Assembly (NCBI GenBank): GCA_003577245.1
Contig: QEVS01000001.1
Coordinates: 310,001-374,000 of the forward strand
Direction: 5' to 3'
From: a bacterium
GTDB taxonomy: Bacteria > Chloroflexota > Dehalococcoidia > Tepidiformales > Tepidiformaceae
DNA: 64,000 nucleotides
A program made the position numbers and the translations under genes. The notes below the pieces were generated by a model. That model worked only from the letters and a program-made list of their open reading frames with translations, was not told the DNA's origin and made no database searches. Below are positions 1 through 8,619 of the stretch, one piece after another; the first letter of the stretch is position 1; every line of letters starts with the position of its first letter.

Positions 1-1307
1 AGGTCCGTGCATACCATGCTCAGATTGCTCGGGATGGCATCCCCCACCGTCCCGGTGGCGTCACCCGCGAACACCATGGTGAACACTCCCGCGACGAGCG
101 GGCCGGTCCACATGCACGTGGGCGTGCCTCCTGCCCCTGTCACGTCCGCGGCTCCGTTCGTCGTGCTCGTGCAGGTCAGGGTGCGATTCGTCAGGTTGCC
201 ATCGCCGCGCAGCTGGATGGTCAGGGCCTCGCTCTGCGCTGTGGCAAGCGTCACCGTCACCGTATAGGTCGCGTGCGCCCCGTTCGCGATCACCGTCCCC
301 CCCGCAGGCGCCTGGTCGACTTCGGAGGTCACGTCCGGCGGCGGAATGATGCTCAGCGGCCCCGTGTCGCCATCGGAGTCGGCAAGGGCCACCCGATTGC
401 CCGCCAGCTCATCGTCGCACTGGTTGTTCGCATTGGTATCGGAACAGACAACGCTTGTGGCGGCCGGAACGGCATCGTCGATGGCGCCCACGGCATCACC
501 CGAAAAGACGAACGTGAACAGCCCGGCGGCCACAGGGGCGCTCCACATGCAGGAAGGCGCTCCACCCGGCCCCGTCACATCCGCCGGCCCGTTCGTGGTG
601 CTCGTGCATGTGAGCGTCCTGCCCGTCAAATCCGCATCCTCCTTCAGCTGAATCGTCATGGGCACGGCCAGGACGCTGCCTGTCACCACCGTTACGGTGT
701 ACGTCACCGGCGTTCCGTGAGCTACGATGCTGTTCCCCGGCGGCGACTGGGTCACCTCCGAGGTCGCATCGGGAGTCGCGGCCACCGCCACCGGGCCGAT
801 ATCCCCGTCGGAGTCGGCAATCGCCACCTGGTCGCCCGTTGCTTCGTCGCCGCACGTGTTCGATGAGTTCGTATCGGTGCAGACGACGCTCCCCGCAAGA
901 AGGTCCGCCACGGGCCCGCTGACTTTGCCCGAGAAGGTAAAGGTGAACGTGTCGGCGATCACGGGACCGTCCCACTTGCAGCTGGGGCCCCCACCAGGCC
1001 CAGTGGTGTCGGCGGCGCCCTGGGCGGTGCTTGTGCAGACCAGCGCCTTGTCCGTCAGGTTCGCCGTGCCGGTCATCTGGATGGTGAGTGAGCTCGCCTG
1101 TCCTGTCGCCAGTGTGACCGTCACCGTGTAGGTCACCGTCGTTCCGGGGGCCACCGCGCTGCCATCAGGGGGCGACTGGTCCATCTCCGTCGTGACATTA
1201 GGCGCTGCCGCACGCGTGCCCGGCGCCCCCTGACCGGCCATCCCGATTGCAGCCGCAAGCGCCACAACCAGGAACAGGATGAGACTGCGTTTCGAGACCC
1301 AGGACAT
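1..1307 (-). CDS. Secreted repeat protein, partial (C-terminus off window)
   Basis: The reading frame is open from an ATG at 1307 to the left edge, so only the N-terminal 435 residues are seen. It starts with a signal-peptide-like segment (MSWVSKRS, then a hydrophobic run, then Ala-rich) and continues as three tandem repeats of about 142-145 residues beginning near 1203, 778 and 343. Each repeat opens with a Thr/Val-rich beta segment (TYTVTVT), contains Cys pairs (LTCTST...CMW) and ends in an Asp-rich ADSDGDxGP motif that could bind calcium. The layout resembles DUF11/Ig-like repeats of bacterial surface proteins. The function is unknown; a role as exported cell-surface or envelope protein is inferred. 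A weak GAGGTG ribosome site lies just upstream. Confidence 0.75.
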   Translation of the reverse strand, partial: MSWVSKRSLILFLVVALAAAIGMAGQGAPGTRAAAPNVTTEMDQSPPDGSAVAPGTTVTYTVTVTLATGQASSLTIQMTGTANLTDKALVCTSTAQGAADTTGPGGGPSCKWDGPVIADTFTFTFSGKVSGPVADLLAGSVVCTDTNSSNTCGDEATGDQVAIADSDGDIGPVAVAATPDATSEVTQSPPGNSIVAHGTPVTYTVTVVTGSVLAVPMTIQLKEDADLTGRTLTCTSTTNGPADVTGPGGAPSCMWSAPVAAGLFTFVFSGDAVGAIDDAVPAATSVVCSDTNANNQCDDELAGNRVALADSDGDTGPLSIIPPPDVTSEVDQAPAGGTVIANGAHATYTVTVTLATAQSEALTIQLRGDGNLTNRTLTCTSTTNGAADVTGAGGTPTCMWTGPLVAGVFTMVFAGDATGTVGDAIPSNLSMVCTD

Positions 1308-1334
1308 CCGCGGCACCTCGAACTGATTCGCAGG

Positions 1335-1340
1335 AGTATA
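1335..1340 (-). promoter_or_regulatory. -10 box (TATACT) of repeat-protein gene
   Basis: TATACT on the minus strand lies 27 bases before the ATG at 1307, leaving a leader of about 20 bases that includes GAGGTG. It is back to back with the box of the divergent HAD gene. Confidence 0.5.
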
Positions 1341-1390
1341 GGCCTATCTTGCGCCGGCTGGCAGCCACAGCACGCCGGCCCCTCCGCCGG

Positions 1391-1396
1391 TACCAT
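1391..1396 (+). promoter_or_regulatory. -10-like box (TACCAT), leaderless start of HAD gene
   Basis: TACCAT ends seven bases before the ATG at 1404, so transcription would begin at or near the start codon. No Shine-Dalgarno motif is present. Confidence 0.45.
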
Positions 1397-1403
1397 GTGC
1401 GCC

Positions 1404-1943
1404 ATGCCCTCACGCGGCCAGCCTGTCACCTTCGACCTCGATGGTGTGCTCTGCCGCCCGCCATTCGGCATCAATCCCGGCAAGGGCAAGGCCAAGCGGC
1501 GAGACGCGCCGGGCAAGAAGAACCTCCTCTGGCTCACGGAAAGGTCCCGCTACGCCTTCCGGCGTCCCATGCCTGGCGCGCGTGAGGGCTTCGCCGCCGC
1601 CATGGAGCGCTTCGAATGCCACGTTGTCACCGCCCGCGGCGAGCATGCCCGCGCTCTCACCGAACGGTGGTTCCGGCGCTACTTCGGCATCGTGCCTCCG
1701 CTGCACCTGCGCCCGCACTGGCGCGAGACCTCGGCCCAGTTCAAGGTCCGCAAGCTCCGTGAGCTCCAGCCTCTGGCCCACTTCGAGGACGACCCCCACA
1801 CCGCCCGGTGGCTCGCCGAGATGCTCCCGGCCGTCTTCCTCGTCGACTGGGGCCGCAACCGCTGGCTCGAAGGCGATCGTATCCACCGCATCCGCAACCT
1901 CTCCGAGGCCTTTCCCATTCTCGAGGACCTGGCGGACGCGTAG
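1404..1943 (+). CDS. HAD-superfamily hydrolase-like protein
   Basis: 179-residue protein with the haloacid dehalogenase pattern: nucleophile motif FDLDGVLC (Asp11 and Asp13), motif II Thr in VVTAR (Thr76), a Lys near 114-117, and the acidic motif HFEDDP (Asp129/130). These residues bind Mg and the phosphoryl group in HAD phosphatases. The substrate is not predictable; the small size resembles nucleotidase-like HADs without a large cap. I chose ATG 1404 over the in-frame ATG at 1395 because TACCAT at 1391-1396 overlaps the earlier codon and sits seven bases before 1404. The gene is followed by an acyl-CoA dehydrogenase with its own promoter, so co-transcription is doubtful. Confidence 0.75.
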   Translation: MPSRGQPVTFDLDGVLCRPPFGINPGKGKAKRRDAPGKKNLLWLTERSRYAFRRPMPGAREGFAAAMERFECHVVTARGEHARALTERWFRRYFGIVPPLHLRPHWRETSAQFKVRKLRELQPLAHFEDDPHTARWLAEMLPAVFLVDWGRNRWLEGDRIHRIRNLSEAFPILEDLADA

Positions 1944-2004
1944 CTGCCTGGCCGCCGCCCGGGCCTGTACCCCTCGCGCACATCACTTCTGCCCCGCGTC
2001 CCCG

Positions 2005-2010
2005 TATACT
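2005..2010 (+). promoter_or_regulatory. -10 box (TATACT), leaderless start of acyl-CoA dehydrogenase
   Basis: TATACT ends seven bases before GTG 2018. There is no ribosome-binding motif between them. No good -35 is visible 17 bases further upstream. Confidence 0.55.
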
Positions 2011-2017
2011 CGCGCCC

Positions 2018-3175
2018 GTGGAATTCAGGCTGACCCCCGGGCAAGTTGCCCTGCGCGAAAGCGTGCGCCGATGGTTGCGCCACCACATGCGGCCGGAACT
2101 CGAAGGCTTCCCCTATGCCGAAGAGGAGGAGCCCGAGCGCCTGCGGGCCTTCAACCGCAAGCTCGCGGAAAAGGGCTGGATCGCCCCCGCCTGGCCGGCC
2201 GAATACGGCGGCATGGGCCTCGGCGCGGTCGAACAGCTCGTCTTTGGCGAAGAGATGTCCTACGCCCGTGCCCCGAACGGCGCCCGCGGACCCGCCGTGG
2301 GCTATGCGGGACCAACCATCATCATGTACGGGACTGAAGACCAGAAGCGCCGCCACCTGCCCGGCATCACGAACTGGGACGTAGTCTGGGCCCAGGGCTT
2401 CAGCGAGCCCAATTCCGGTTCTGACCTCGCCAGCCTGCAAACAACCGCCGTCCGCGATGGGGACGACTGGATCCTCAACGGCTCCAAGATCTGGACCAGC
2501 CACGGCCACTACGCCGGCTGGATGTACCTTCTCGCCCGCACCGATTCGGAAGCGCCCAAGCACCGCGGCATCAGCTACTTCCTTCTCGACCTCAGTTCGC
2601 CCGGAGTCACCTTCCAGCCGCTCCTCAACATGGCGGGCCGCAAGGGGTTCGGCCAGTTCTTCTTCGACAACGTCCGCATGCCTCCCGGCGCCCTCCTTGG
2701 AGAGGCGAACCGCGGCTGGTACATGGCCACCACCACCCTCGACCTTGAACGCTCCAACATCGCCAACGCCGGCGCCGCCCGGCGCACGATAGACGACCTC
2801 TGCTCGTTTCTCCGCGACTCGGGCTCAAAGGCCGCCGCGCCGCACCGGGCACGGCTCGCTGCACATGCCGTCGAAGTGCAGGTCGCCACCATGCTCAGCT
2901 ACCGGGTGGCCAGCATCATTGCCGGCGGGGGAGTGCCCAACCAGGAGGCGAGCCTCCTCAAGCTCTTCCTCAGCGAGCTTGACCAGCGCATCTCAGCCAC
3001 CGGGCTCGCCGTCCTCGGGCTCCACGGCGCGCTCATGCCGGGTTCGCCATATGAACGCCTGCACGCGCAGTTCGCCCTCACCTACCTCACAACCGTGTGC
3101 CGCACCATCGCCGGGGGAACCAGCGAGATCCAGCGCAACATCATCGCCACCCGCGGGCTCGGCCTTCCCCGTTGA
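2018..3175 (+). CDS. Acyl-CoA dehydrogenase
   Basis: 385-residue flavoenzyme that would oxidise an acyl-CoA to the 2,3-enoyl-CoA and pass electrons to ETF. The FAD/substrate signature GFSEPNSGSDLAS and the KIWTS motif are intact, and the C-terminus carries AGGTSEIQRNIIA. The position of the usual catalytic Glu (EGTS in medium-chain enzymes) is Gly, but Glu occurs in LDLERS, the site used by isovaleryl- and long-chain-type dehydrogenases, so activity is expected. Start GTG 2018 is set by TATACT seven bases upstream and by homology of EFRLTPGQ to family N-termini; longer versions would overlap the HAD gene. Chain-length preference is unknown. Confidence 0.9.
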   Translation: MEFRLTPGQVALRESVRRWLRHHMRPELEGFPYAEEEEPERLRAFNRKLAEKGWIAPAWPAEYGGMGLGAVEQLVFGEEMSYARAPNGARGPAVGYAGPTIIMYGTEDQKRRHLPGITNWDVVWAQGFSEPNSGSDLASLQTTAVRDGDDWILNGSKIWTSHGHYAGWMYLLARTDSEAPKHRGISYFLLDLSSPGVTFQPLLNMAGRKGFGQFFFDNVRMPPGALLGEANRGWYMATTTLDLERSNIANAGAARRTIDDLCSFLRDSGSKAAAPHRARLAAHAVEVQVATMLSYRVASIIAGGGVPNQEASLLKLFLSELDQRISATGLAVLGLHGALMPGSPYERLHAQFALTYLTTVCRTIAGGTSEIQRNIIATRGLGLPR

Positions 3176-3220
3176 CCCGCCCGCTGGCGATGCCACGGCC
3201 GAACCAGCATGCTTTCAGGC

Positions 3221-4531
3221 ATGGAACAGTTCGACCTCATCGTCATCGGCAACGGTTCGGCGGGCGATAACATCGCCCGCACCCTGGGCAGGCGCGGCCT
3301 CAAGGTCGCGGTCGTCGAGCGCGAACACCTCGGTGGGGAATGCCTCAACGACGGCTGCATCCCCAGCAAGGCGCTCATCGACATCTCCAAGCGCGCCGGG
3401 GACGAGGGCCTCTCGTGGAACGAAATCGTCGCCCGCATCCACGCCGTGCAACTCCTTGTCCGCGGCAGCGACCCCAACGGTGGCATGCGCGGCGACGGCA
3501 TCGAGCTGATCTGGGGGAACCCGCGCTTCACGGCGCCCACAACCGTGGCTGTCGATGGGCGAGTGCTGACCGCGAAGAACGCCGTAGTGGCCACAGGTAC
3601 CGGGCCCGGCCTTCCTCCCATCCCCGGACTTGCCGAGGCGCGGCCGCAGACGAATCGCACCATCTTCACCCTGCCCGCGCAGCCGTCGAGCCTCGCCGTT
3701 ATCGGTGGCGGACCCATCGGCCTCGAGCTCGGCCAGGCCTTCAACCGGCTCGGCACCGAGGTCACCATCTTCGAAGCTCTCGACCGTATCGCGATCACCG
3801 AGGACGCCGAGGTCTCTCTCGAACTCACCATGCTCCTCGAACGCGATGGCGTTCGCATCGAAACCGGCGCCGCCATCGAACGTATCGACCGCACAGGTGG
3901 CGAGGTCACCGTTACCACCCGGCGTGGAGCTTTCCAGTTCCAGGACATCCTCGTGGCGGCAGGGCGCCGCCCACAGGTTCCCGATGGGCTCGATGAGCTC
4001 GGCCTTGCTCGTGATTCGCGCGGCTTTGTCACCGTCGCCGATTGCGGGCTCACGAACTTGGACGGCCTCTGGGCCGCCGGCGATGTGACGGGCAAGTTCC
4101 AGTTCACCCACTTCGCCAGCTACCAGGCGCACCACATCGCCCGCCACATCCTCAACCAGAGATGCGAGCCAATCCCCGAGACGCTCGTTCCCTGGGCCAT
4201 CTTCACCGAACCCGAGATCGGGCACGCCGGGATGACCGAGGACCAGGCCCGCAACGCCCACACCAACGTTCGCACCGCGATCCTTCACGCCGCAGAATTC
4301 GACTGGTTCCGCACCACCGGGCGGCTGGACGGATTCGTCAAGGTCATCGCCGACGGCGACACGGGCACCCTGCTCGGAGCCCACTTCCTCTGCGCTCGCG
4401 GCAGCACCCTCGTGGGCGAAGCATGCCTTGCCATCCAGCACGGCCTCACTGCCCGGCAGGTCGCGAGCACAATCCATCCCTACCCAACCGCATCGGAGCT
4501 CTTCCGCTGGGCCTGCGCAAAGCTCGTGTGA
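3221..4531 (+). CDS. FAD/NAD-linked disulfide oxidoreductase (dihydrolipoyl dehydrogenase/MerA-like)
   Basis: 436-residue pyridine-nucleotide disulfide oxidoreductase. It has an N-terminal FAD fingerprint (GNGSAG, residues 10-15), the redox pair Cys41-Cys46 in GGECLNDGCIPSKAL, a central NAD(P) fingerprint GGGPIGLELG, and the C-terminal His/Glu motif HPYPTASE that activates the thiol. This pattern fits dihydrolipoyl dehydrogenase or a mercuric-reductase-like relative; there is no N-terminal heavy-metal domain and no C-terminal vicinal Cys pair, which argues against mercury reduction. No E1/E2 dehydrogenase genes lie nearby. ATG 3221 is preferred to ATG 3209 because family proteins begin just before the first beta strand. 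It converges on the next gene with a seven-base gap. Confidence 0.85.
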   Translation: MEQFDLIVIGNGSAGDNIARTLGRRGLKVAVVEREHLGGECLNDGCIPSKALIDISKRAGDEGLSWNEIVARIHAVQLLVRGSDPNGGMRGDGIELIWGNPRFTAPTTVAVDGRVLTAKNAVVATGTGPGLPPIPGLAEARPQTNRTIFTLPAQPSSLAVIGGGPIGLELGQAFNRLGTEVTIFEALDRIAITEDAEVSLELTMLLERDGVRIETGAAIERIDRTGGEVTVTTRRGAFQFQDILVAAGRRPQVPDGLDELGLARDSRGFVTVADCGLTNLDGLWAAGDVTGKFQFTHFASYQAHHIARHILNQRCEPIPETLVPWAIFTEPEIGHAGMTEDQARNAHTNVRTAILHAAEFDWFRTTGRLDGFVKVIADGDTGTLLGAHFLCARGSTLVGEACLAIQHGLTARQVASTIHPYPTASELFRWACAKLV

Positions 4532-4538
4532 GGGACTC

Positions 4539-4919
4539 CTAACCGCCCGTCAGCGCCTTCTGGAACATTGCCAGGTCGAAGTAGTCGCGCCACGAAGCGA
4601 TGAGCCCGTCACGCAACTCGAACACACCCATGACGGGCAGCTCAATTGTCCTGCCGCCAACCGTGAAGCTGTCGACGCGCTCGTTCATCACCACGTTCCC
4701 GCTCACGGCCTGGCGCTTCACCTCGAACCCGGCCGGCTGGAAGGGACCCATATTCGCCAGGAAGGCGGCGATGGCCTCCCGTCCCGTTATCGGCTCCAGC
4801 GGGATGTTGTGGTAGAAGGCGTCCTCCGTGAAATAGGCCGCCAGCCGCCCCCGGTCCGGGTGCGCAACGTCGAACTCGCGCAGGAAGGAGGTAACGGTCT
4901 CCCCTGGCTCCCTGCTCAC
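4539..4919 (-). CDS. Limonene-1,2-epoxide hydrolase-like protein
   Basis: 126-residue single-domain protein of the LEH/SnoaL-like cone fold. The segments YHNIPLEPITGREAI, NERVD and WRDYFD supply the Tyr, Asn, Arg, Asp and Asp that form the water-activating site of limonene-1,2-epoxide hydrolases, so epoxide hydrolysis is plausible; the true substrate is unknown. The start codon overlaps the end of cinA by four bases (ATGA), indicating translational coupling and a shared transcript. It ends seven bases from the convergent oxidoreductase gene. Confidence 0.75.
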   Translation of the reverse strand: MSREPGETVTSFLREFDVAHPDRGRLAAYFTEDAFYHNIPLEPITGREAIAAFLANMGPFQPAGFEVKRQAVSGNVVMNERVDSFTVGGRTIELPVMGVFELRDGLIASWRDYFDLAMFQKALTGG

Positions 4920-6154
4920 CGGCGCTCCCCGAGCAGCGCCCGGCGCAGCAGGATCATTGCTGTCAGCACCGCGCGACGCTTCACTGCCGCCCGGCCCTGG
5001 TTCATCGACATCGAAAGCGTCGATGTCCCCCCATCCGGGTCCGCGACGGCAACGTGCACGGTCCCCGGTGGCTTCCCCTCCATCGAGTCGGGGCCGCCCA
5101 CGCCCGTGATGCCGACGCCGTAGTCCGTGCCGAGCCTGAGCCTGGCCGTCCGGGCCATCTCCGCCGCCGTCTCGGGTGAGATCACTCCGTGCTGCTCTAT
5201 AACGGCCGGATCAACTCCCGCCTCGATCTTCTGATCAGTCCAGTACGTGACCAGCCCGCCCTTGAAGTAGTCCGCCGCCCCCGGTACGTCGGTGAGCGTG
5301 CTCGCCAGGAGCCCGCCCGTGACCGACTCCATCACCCCAAGGGTCTGACGGCGGCTCACGAACGCATCCCTGAGCATCCCCTCGAAGGTGTCGTCGTCCT
5401 TGCCCCAGATAGCGTTTCCGAAGATTCCCTCCAGCTCGTGTTCCACCGGCTCGATGCGCGTCCAGGCCTCCTCCCGGCTGGCCGCCTTGGCGCCGATACG
5501 CAGGTGCACCCCATCGGCCCGGGCGTACGTGCCAATCCCGATCCCGGGCGTCCCGTAGAGCCGCCGGGCCATTTCGTCCACCGTCCCCTCGCCAATGCCA
5601 ACGGTCTTGATCGTGCGCGTCACCAGCACCTGGCCATCAGAGCGCCGCTCCAGCTCCGGCCGTACCTCGTTCGCCCACATCCTTTCCATCTCAGGGGGGA
5701 CCCCCGGCATGCACACGATCACGCGGCCGTCGCGTTCCACCCACCACCCGGGGGCGGTGCCGCGCGGGTTGTCGATTGCCCTGGCGCTGGGAACAAGCCA
5801 AGCCTGCTTCAGGTTCGTCTCCGGCATGGGGAAGCCGCGGCCCTCGAACCACGCCCGCAAGCGCCGTTCGAGCTCCGGATCGACATGCGGCTCCTCGTGC
5901 AGAAGCGACGCGACGCCCTCCCGCGTCATGTCGTCCTCCGTCGGTCCCAGCCCGCCGGTCGTGATGACCAGGTCCGACCTGTTCCAGGCGCGCTCGAACG
6001 TCTCCGTGATGCGCCCGAGGTTGTCGCCCACCACCGTCTTGTAGAACAGGTCGATCCCGAGTTCCGGGAGTTGCTGGGCGATATGCGCGCTGTTGGTGTC
6101 GATGATCTCCCCGAGCAGGATCTCGGTGCCGATGGCGATGATTTCCGCTTTCAC
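4916..6154 (-). CDS. cinA: CinA-family protein (MoaB-like plus nicotinamide-nucleotide amidase domain)
   Basis: 412-residue two-domain protein. The N-terminal half (MKAEIIAIGTEILLGE, TTGGLGPTEDD) is the molybdopterin-binding/COG1058 domain, which in homologues hydrolyses ADP-ribose or pyrophosphate bonds. The C-terminal half (ESVTGGLLASTLTDVPGAADYFKGG, GITGVGGP) is the NMN amidohydrolase domain that recycles nicotinamide mononucleotide. Together they act in pyridine-nucleotide salvage; the old name refers to competence. Start is a GTG at 6154 directly preceded by a TAGACT box at seven bases, suggesting a leaderless message. It is the distal part of a six-gene minus-strand row. Confidence 0.92.
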   Translation of the reverse strand: MKAEIIAIGTEILLGEIIDTNSAHIAQQLPELGIDLFYKTVVGDNLGRITETFERAWNRSDLVITTGGLGPTEDDMTREGVASLLHEEPHVDPELERRLRAWFEGRGFPMPETNLKQAWLVPSARAIDNPRGTAPGWWVERDGRVIVCMPGVPPEMERMWANEVRPELERRSDGQVLVTRTIKTVGIGEGTVDEMARRLYGTPGIGIGTYARADGVHLRIGAKAASREEAWTRIEPVEHELEGIFGNAIWGKDDDTFEGMLRDAFVSRRQTLGVMESVTGGLLASTLTDVPGAADYFKGGLVTYWTDQKIEAGVDPAVIEQHGVISPETAAEMARTARLRLGTDYGVGITGVGGPDSMEGKPPGTVHVAVADPDGGTSTLSMSMNQGRAAVKRRAVLTAMILLRRALLGERR

Positions 6155-6161
6155 GGGCGCA

Positions 6162-6167
6162 AGTCTA
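6162..6167 (-). promoter_or_regulatory. -10 box (TAGACT), leaderless start of cinA
   Basis: On the minus strand TAGACT ends seven bases before the GTG at 6154. It indicates that cinA and the LEH-like gene can be transcribed separately from the genes upstream. Confidence 0.5.
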
Positions 6168-6199
6168 AGGGTCTCGATCCGCCGCTTCCACCTGCCAGC

Positions 6200-7024
6200 T
6201 CAGCTCTTCCGCTTCAGGAACTCCCTGATCGCCGCCGACACCTCATCGGGCCGGTCGATGTTGAGGTTGTGGCCGGTACCCGGGACCGTCCGGCATTCAA
6301 TGTCCGGGCGCGCTCTCCGGATCGCCCGGTGGATGTAGGGCTGCGTGTTGACGCCGTTCTCCCCGTAGAGCACCAGCGCCTGGGCCCGCAGCGCCCGCAA
6401 GTCTGCCCCGGTGACCACGGTCCGGTCCCAGGCCTCCATGTGCGCCTGCGCGATCGCCGCCTGCGCTTCCATGCGGGCGACCCAGCGCGGCGACATCTTC
6501 TCCCGCCAGTCCGGGCCAATGAACGCGGCCATCGCCGAGTGAATCACCGACATGCCGCCATCCCGGCGGCCCCGCTCCATGGACTGTAACCAGTCACCTG
6601 CGGTCCACACCTCCAACGGCGCGAAAGAGAGCAGCGTCGGTTCCAGCAGCACCAGCCGCCCTACGCGGTCCGGGTGCTTGAGTGCATAGAAGAGGGCAAT
6701 CGTGCCGCCGGTCGAATGCCCCACGAAATGGGCGCGGCTGATTCCCTCCGCATCCAGCACCACCGACATGTCTGCCACCTCGGTCGAATCGAAGCCGAAC
6801 CCCTCCGGTGCCACCGAGGGGCTCCCGTCGTGACCGCGCAGGTCGCGCGCAAGGATGCGGAACTCTTCTGCCAGTGCGTCGCGTTGAAACCTCCAGAAGA
6901 AACGTGACGCGTACGCCCCGTGCAGGAAGACGATGGGCTCGCCCGCTCCCGCCACTTCGTAATGAAGCGGCGCGCCATCCCATGCCGTCGCCGCTTTAGC
7001 TTCAACAGCCAGGTCCGCGGTCAT
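6200..7024 (-). CDS. Alpha/beta-fold hydrolase
   Basis: 274-residue cytoplasmic alpha/beta hydrolase. HG of the oxyanion region (VFLHGAYAS), the nucleophile elbow GHSTGG with Ser104, an acidic residue region after LYGENG and the C-terminal catalytic His in GTGHNLN form a complete triad. Family members include esterases, epoxide hydrolases, haloperoxidases and C-C bond hydrolases; nothing here fixes the substrate. It lies 45 bases upstream of cinA and 48 bases downstream of the phosphatase gene on the same strand, so partial co-transcription is possible. Confidence 0.85.
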   Translation of the reverse strand: MTADLAVEAKAATAWDGAPLHYEVAGAGEPIVFLHGAYASRFFWRFQRDALAEEFRILARDLRGHDGSPSVAPEGFGFDSTEVADMSVVLDAEGISRAHFVGHSTGGTIALFYALKHPDRVGRLVLLEPTLLSFAPLEVWTAGDWLQSMERGRRDGGMSVIHSAMAAFIGPDWREKMSPRWVARMEAQAAIAQAHMEAWDRTVVTGADLRALRAQALVLYGENGVNTQPYIHRAIRRARPDIECRTVPGTGHNLNIDRPDEVSAAIREFLKRKS

Positions 7025-7072
7025 GACGCGCCGGATTCTGCGGGAGAGTGAAGGGCCTGTCCAGCACCCCGC

Positions 7073-7906
7073 CTATTCCCGCCAGGGGAGGTGGCCCGCC
7101 CTTTGCATGAAATCTGCGTGCACCGCTGGCGTCGCCGCAATCAGCCCCTTGCTGAAGATGGTCGCCGGTCTGCCTTCGCGGTCCGTGACGATGCCCCCTG
7201 CTTCCCGCACCAGGAGCAGGCCTGCCGCAAGGTCCCACGCCTGCAGGTCTGCGTGCAGGAAGATGTCCCATCGGCCGGCTGCGACGTAGGCGATCCCCAG
7301 CGCCGCCGACCCCGGGATGCGGAGCGACTCCATTCCCGGCCAGAGAGCCAGCGCCAGCTCGAGCTGGCGGCGGCCGCGCGCGTCGTTATAGCCCATGTCC
7401 ACGGCTACGATGCTTTCGCGCACGCTGGCGGTGCCCGAGACCCGCAGAGGCCGCCCGTTGAGCATCGCGCCCTGGCCGCGTACCGCCGCGAACTCCTCCC
7501 CCAGCAGCGGCTGCAGCGTGAGCCCGACGGCAGGCTCGTTCTCATGGCACAACGCAATCGTGAAACAGAAATGCGGGATGCCCCGCGAGAAGTTCTTGGT
7601 CCCGTCCACCGGGTCGATCACCCAGAGCCAGCCATCCGAGCGGGTGCCGGCCGCGGACTCTTCACTGAGGACGGGCATGCCCGGGTATTCGCGCGCCAGG
7701 ATCGCTGTTGCCGCCCGTTCCACAGCGAGGTCGGTCTCCGTGAGAACGTTGCCGCGCCCCTTCGTCGCGGAAACACCAACCCGGCCGAAGCCCTCTCGCA
7801 TGATGCGCTGGGCCTCCGCCGCACACTCGCGGGCAACGGTCAGCGAATCGCGACCGGTGGACGAAAGTGGCGCTATTCCGGCTGCATCCACCACCGGAGG
7901 GTACAC
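7073..7906 (-). CDS. Inositol-monophosphatase family phosphatase
   Basis: About 277 residues, the usual size for IMPase. The Mg-binding motifs are all present: the Glu of LSEES, DPVDGTKNF, and WDLAAGLLLVREAGG near the C-terminus. Family members dephosphorylate inositol phosphates, histidinol phosphate or 3'-phosphoadenosine phosphates; the choice cannot be made from sequence alone. I prefer the GTG at 7906, eight bases after AGAAGG and 22 bases after the nitroreductase stop; ATG 7987 would overlap the upstream gene by 59 bases and add a low-complexity segment. GTGs at 7894 and 7891 are further options. Confidence 0.85.
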   Translation of the reverse strand: MYPPVVDAAGIAPLSSTGRDSLTVARECAAEAQRIMREGFGRVGVSATKGRGNVLTETDLAVERAATAILAREYPGMPVLSEESAAGTRSDGWLWVIDPVDGTKNFSRGIPHFCFTIALCHENEPAVGLTLQPLLGEEFAAVRGQGAMLNGRPLRVSGTASVRESIVAVDMGYNDARGRRQLELALALWPGMESLRIPGSAALGIAYVAAGRWDIFLHADLQAWDLAAGLLLVREAGGIVTDREGRPATIFSKGLIAATPAVHADFMQRAGHLPWRE

Positions 7907-7928
7907 TCCCGGAGCCTTCTGTTCCGGG

Positions 7929-8588
7929 TCAATGCCCCTCGGCAAGGCGTTTGCGCCATTCGCGCGCGCTGATCCCCTGTGCTTCATGCCAGCTGTCCTC
8001 GGTGACCAGGGCAGTGAGGGGGATGCGCTCCTGGGGGATGTCTTCTTTCTTGCGAAGGTCCTCCGGCAACGACTCGGCCGCTCCCGGGTAGCCGGCCGCC
8101 ACCACTACCAGCACCCGGATCTCCTCGGGAATGCCGAGCGCGGCCCGGACTGCCGGCTCATCGAAACCAGCCATCGGGTGGGCGAGCAGGCCCATCGCTG
8201 TGGCCTGGGCCAGCAGGTTCCCGGTGGCGATCCCGGCGTTGAAGCCCCACATGTGGCGCACGGTGCCGTCGCTATTCGTCTGTGGGAAGTCGTGCGCCGG
8301 CACCGCCAGCACAGCCGCCAGCAGCGGGGCAGCGACAGCCCACTTCTGGTTGCCTTCGTTAAGGGCTCCCGTGAGAGCTGCCCTCCGCTCCGGTGAGCGA
8401 GCCACGACCACCCGCGTCGGCTGGCTGTTCCCGTGGCTGGGCGCGATAGAAACCGCCTCCCACAGAGCCTCCTCGACATCAGGCTCCACCGGACGCCGGT
8501 CATAGGCGCGGCGAGCCCGCCGCAGCGCAAGCGCTTCCAGGATTTCGGCCACGGGCGAACCTCCGGTGAATGAACTGTCCACAGCCAT
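7929..8588 (-). CDS. Nitroreductase-family FMN oxidoreductase
   Basis: 219-residue protein with nitroreductase layout: RRARRAYDRRPVE near the N-terminus (phosphate-binding Arg residues for FMN), PSHGNSQP, a central hydrophobic dimer helix, and GYPG followed by KK near the C-terminus. These enzymes reduce nitro compounds, quinones or flavins with NAD(P)H; some have been recruited to cofactor biosynthesis. The physiological substrate is unknown. The gene starts 31 bases after argS on the same strand and has no clear promoter of its own, so it probably rides on the argS transcript. Confidence 0.85.
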   Translation of the reverse strand: MAVDSSFTGGSPVAEILEALALRRARRAYDRRPVEPDVEEALWEAVSIAPSHGNSQPTRVVVARSPERRAALTGALNEGNQKWAVAAPLLAAVLAVPAHDFPQTNSDGTVRHMWGFNAGIATGNLLAQATAMGLLAHPMAGFDEPAVRAALGIPEEIRVLVVVAAGYPGAAESLPEDLRKKEDIPQERIPLTALVTEDSWHEAQGISAREWRKRLAEGH

Positions 8589-8619
8589 GGTGCCACAGCC
8601 CCGTGCGAAACGTGCTGCC

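Noticed and set aside
5189..6589. 466-codon plus-strand open frame opposite cinA
   Set aside because: Shadow of cinA and the hydrolase gene; composition is Arg/Pro/His-rich and unlike real proteins.
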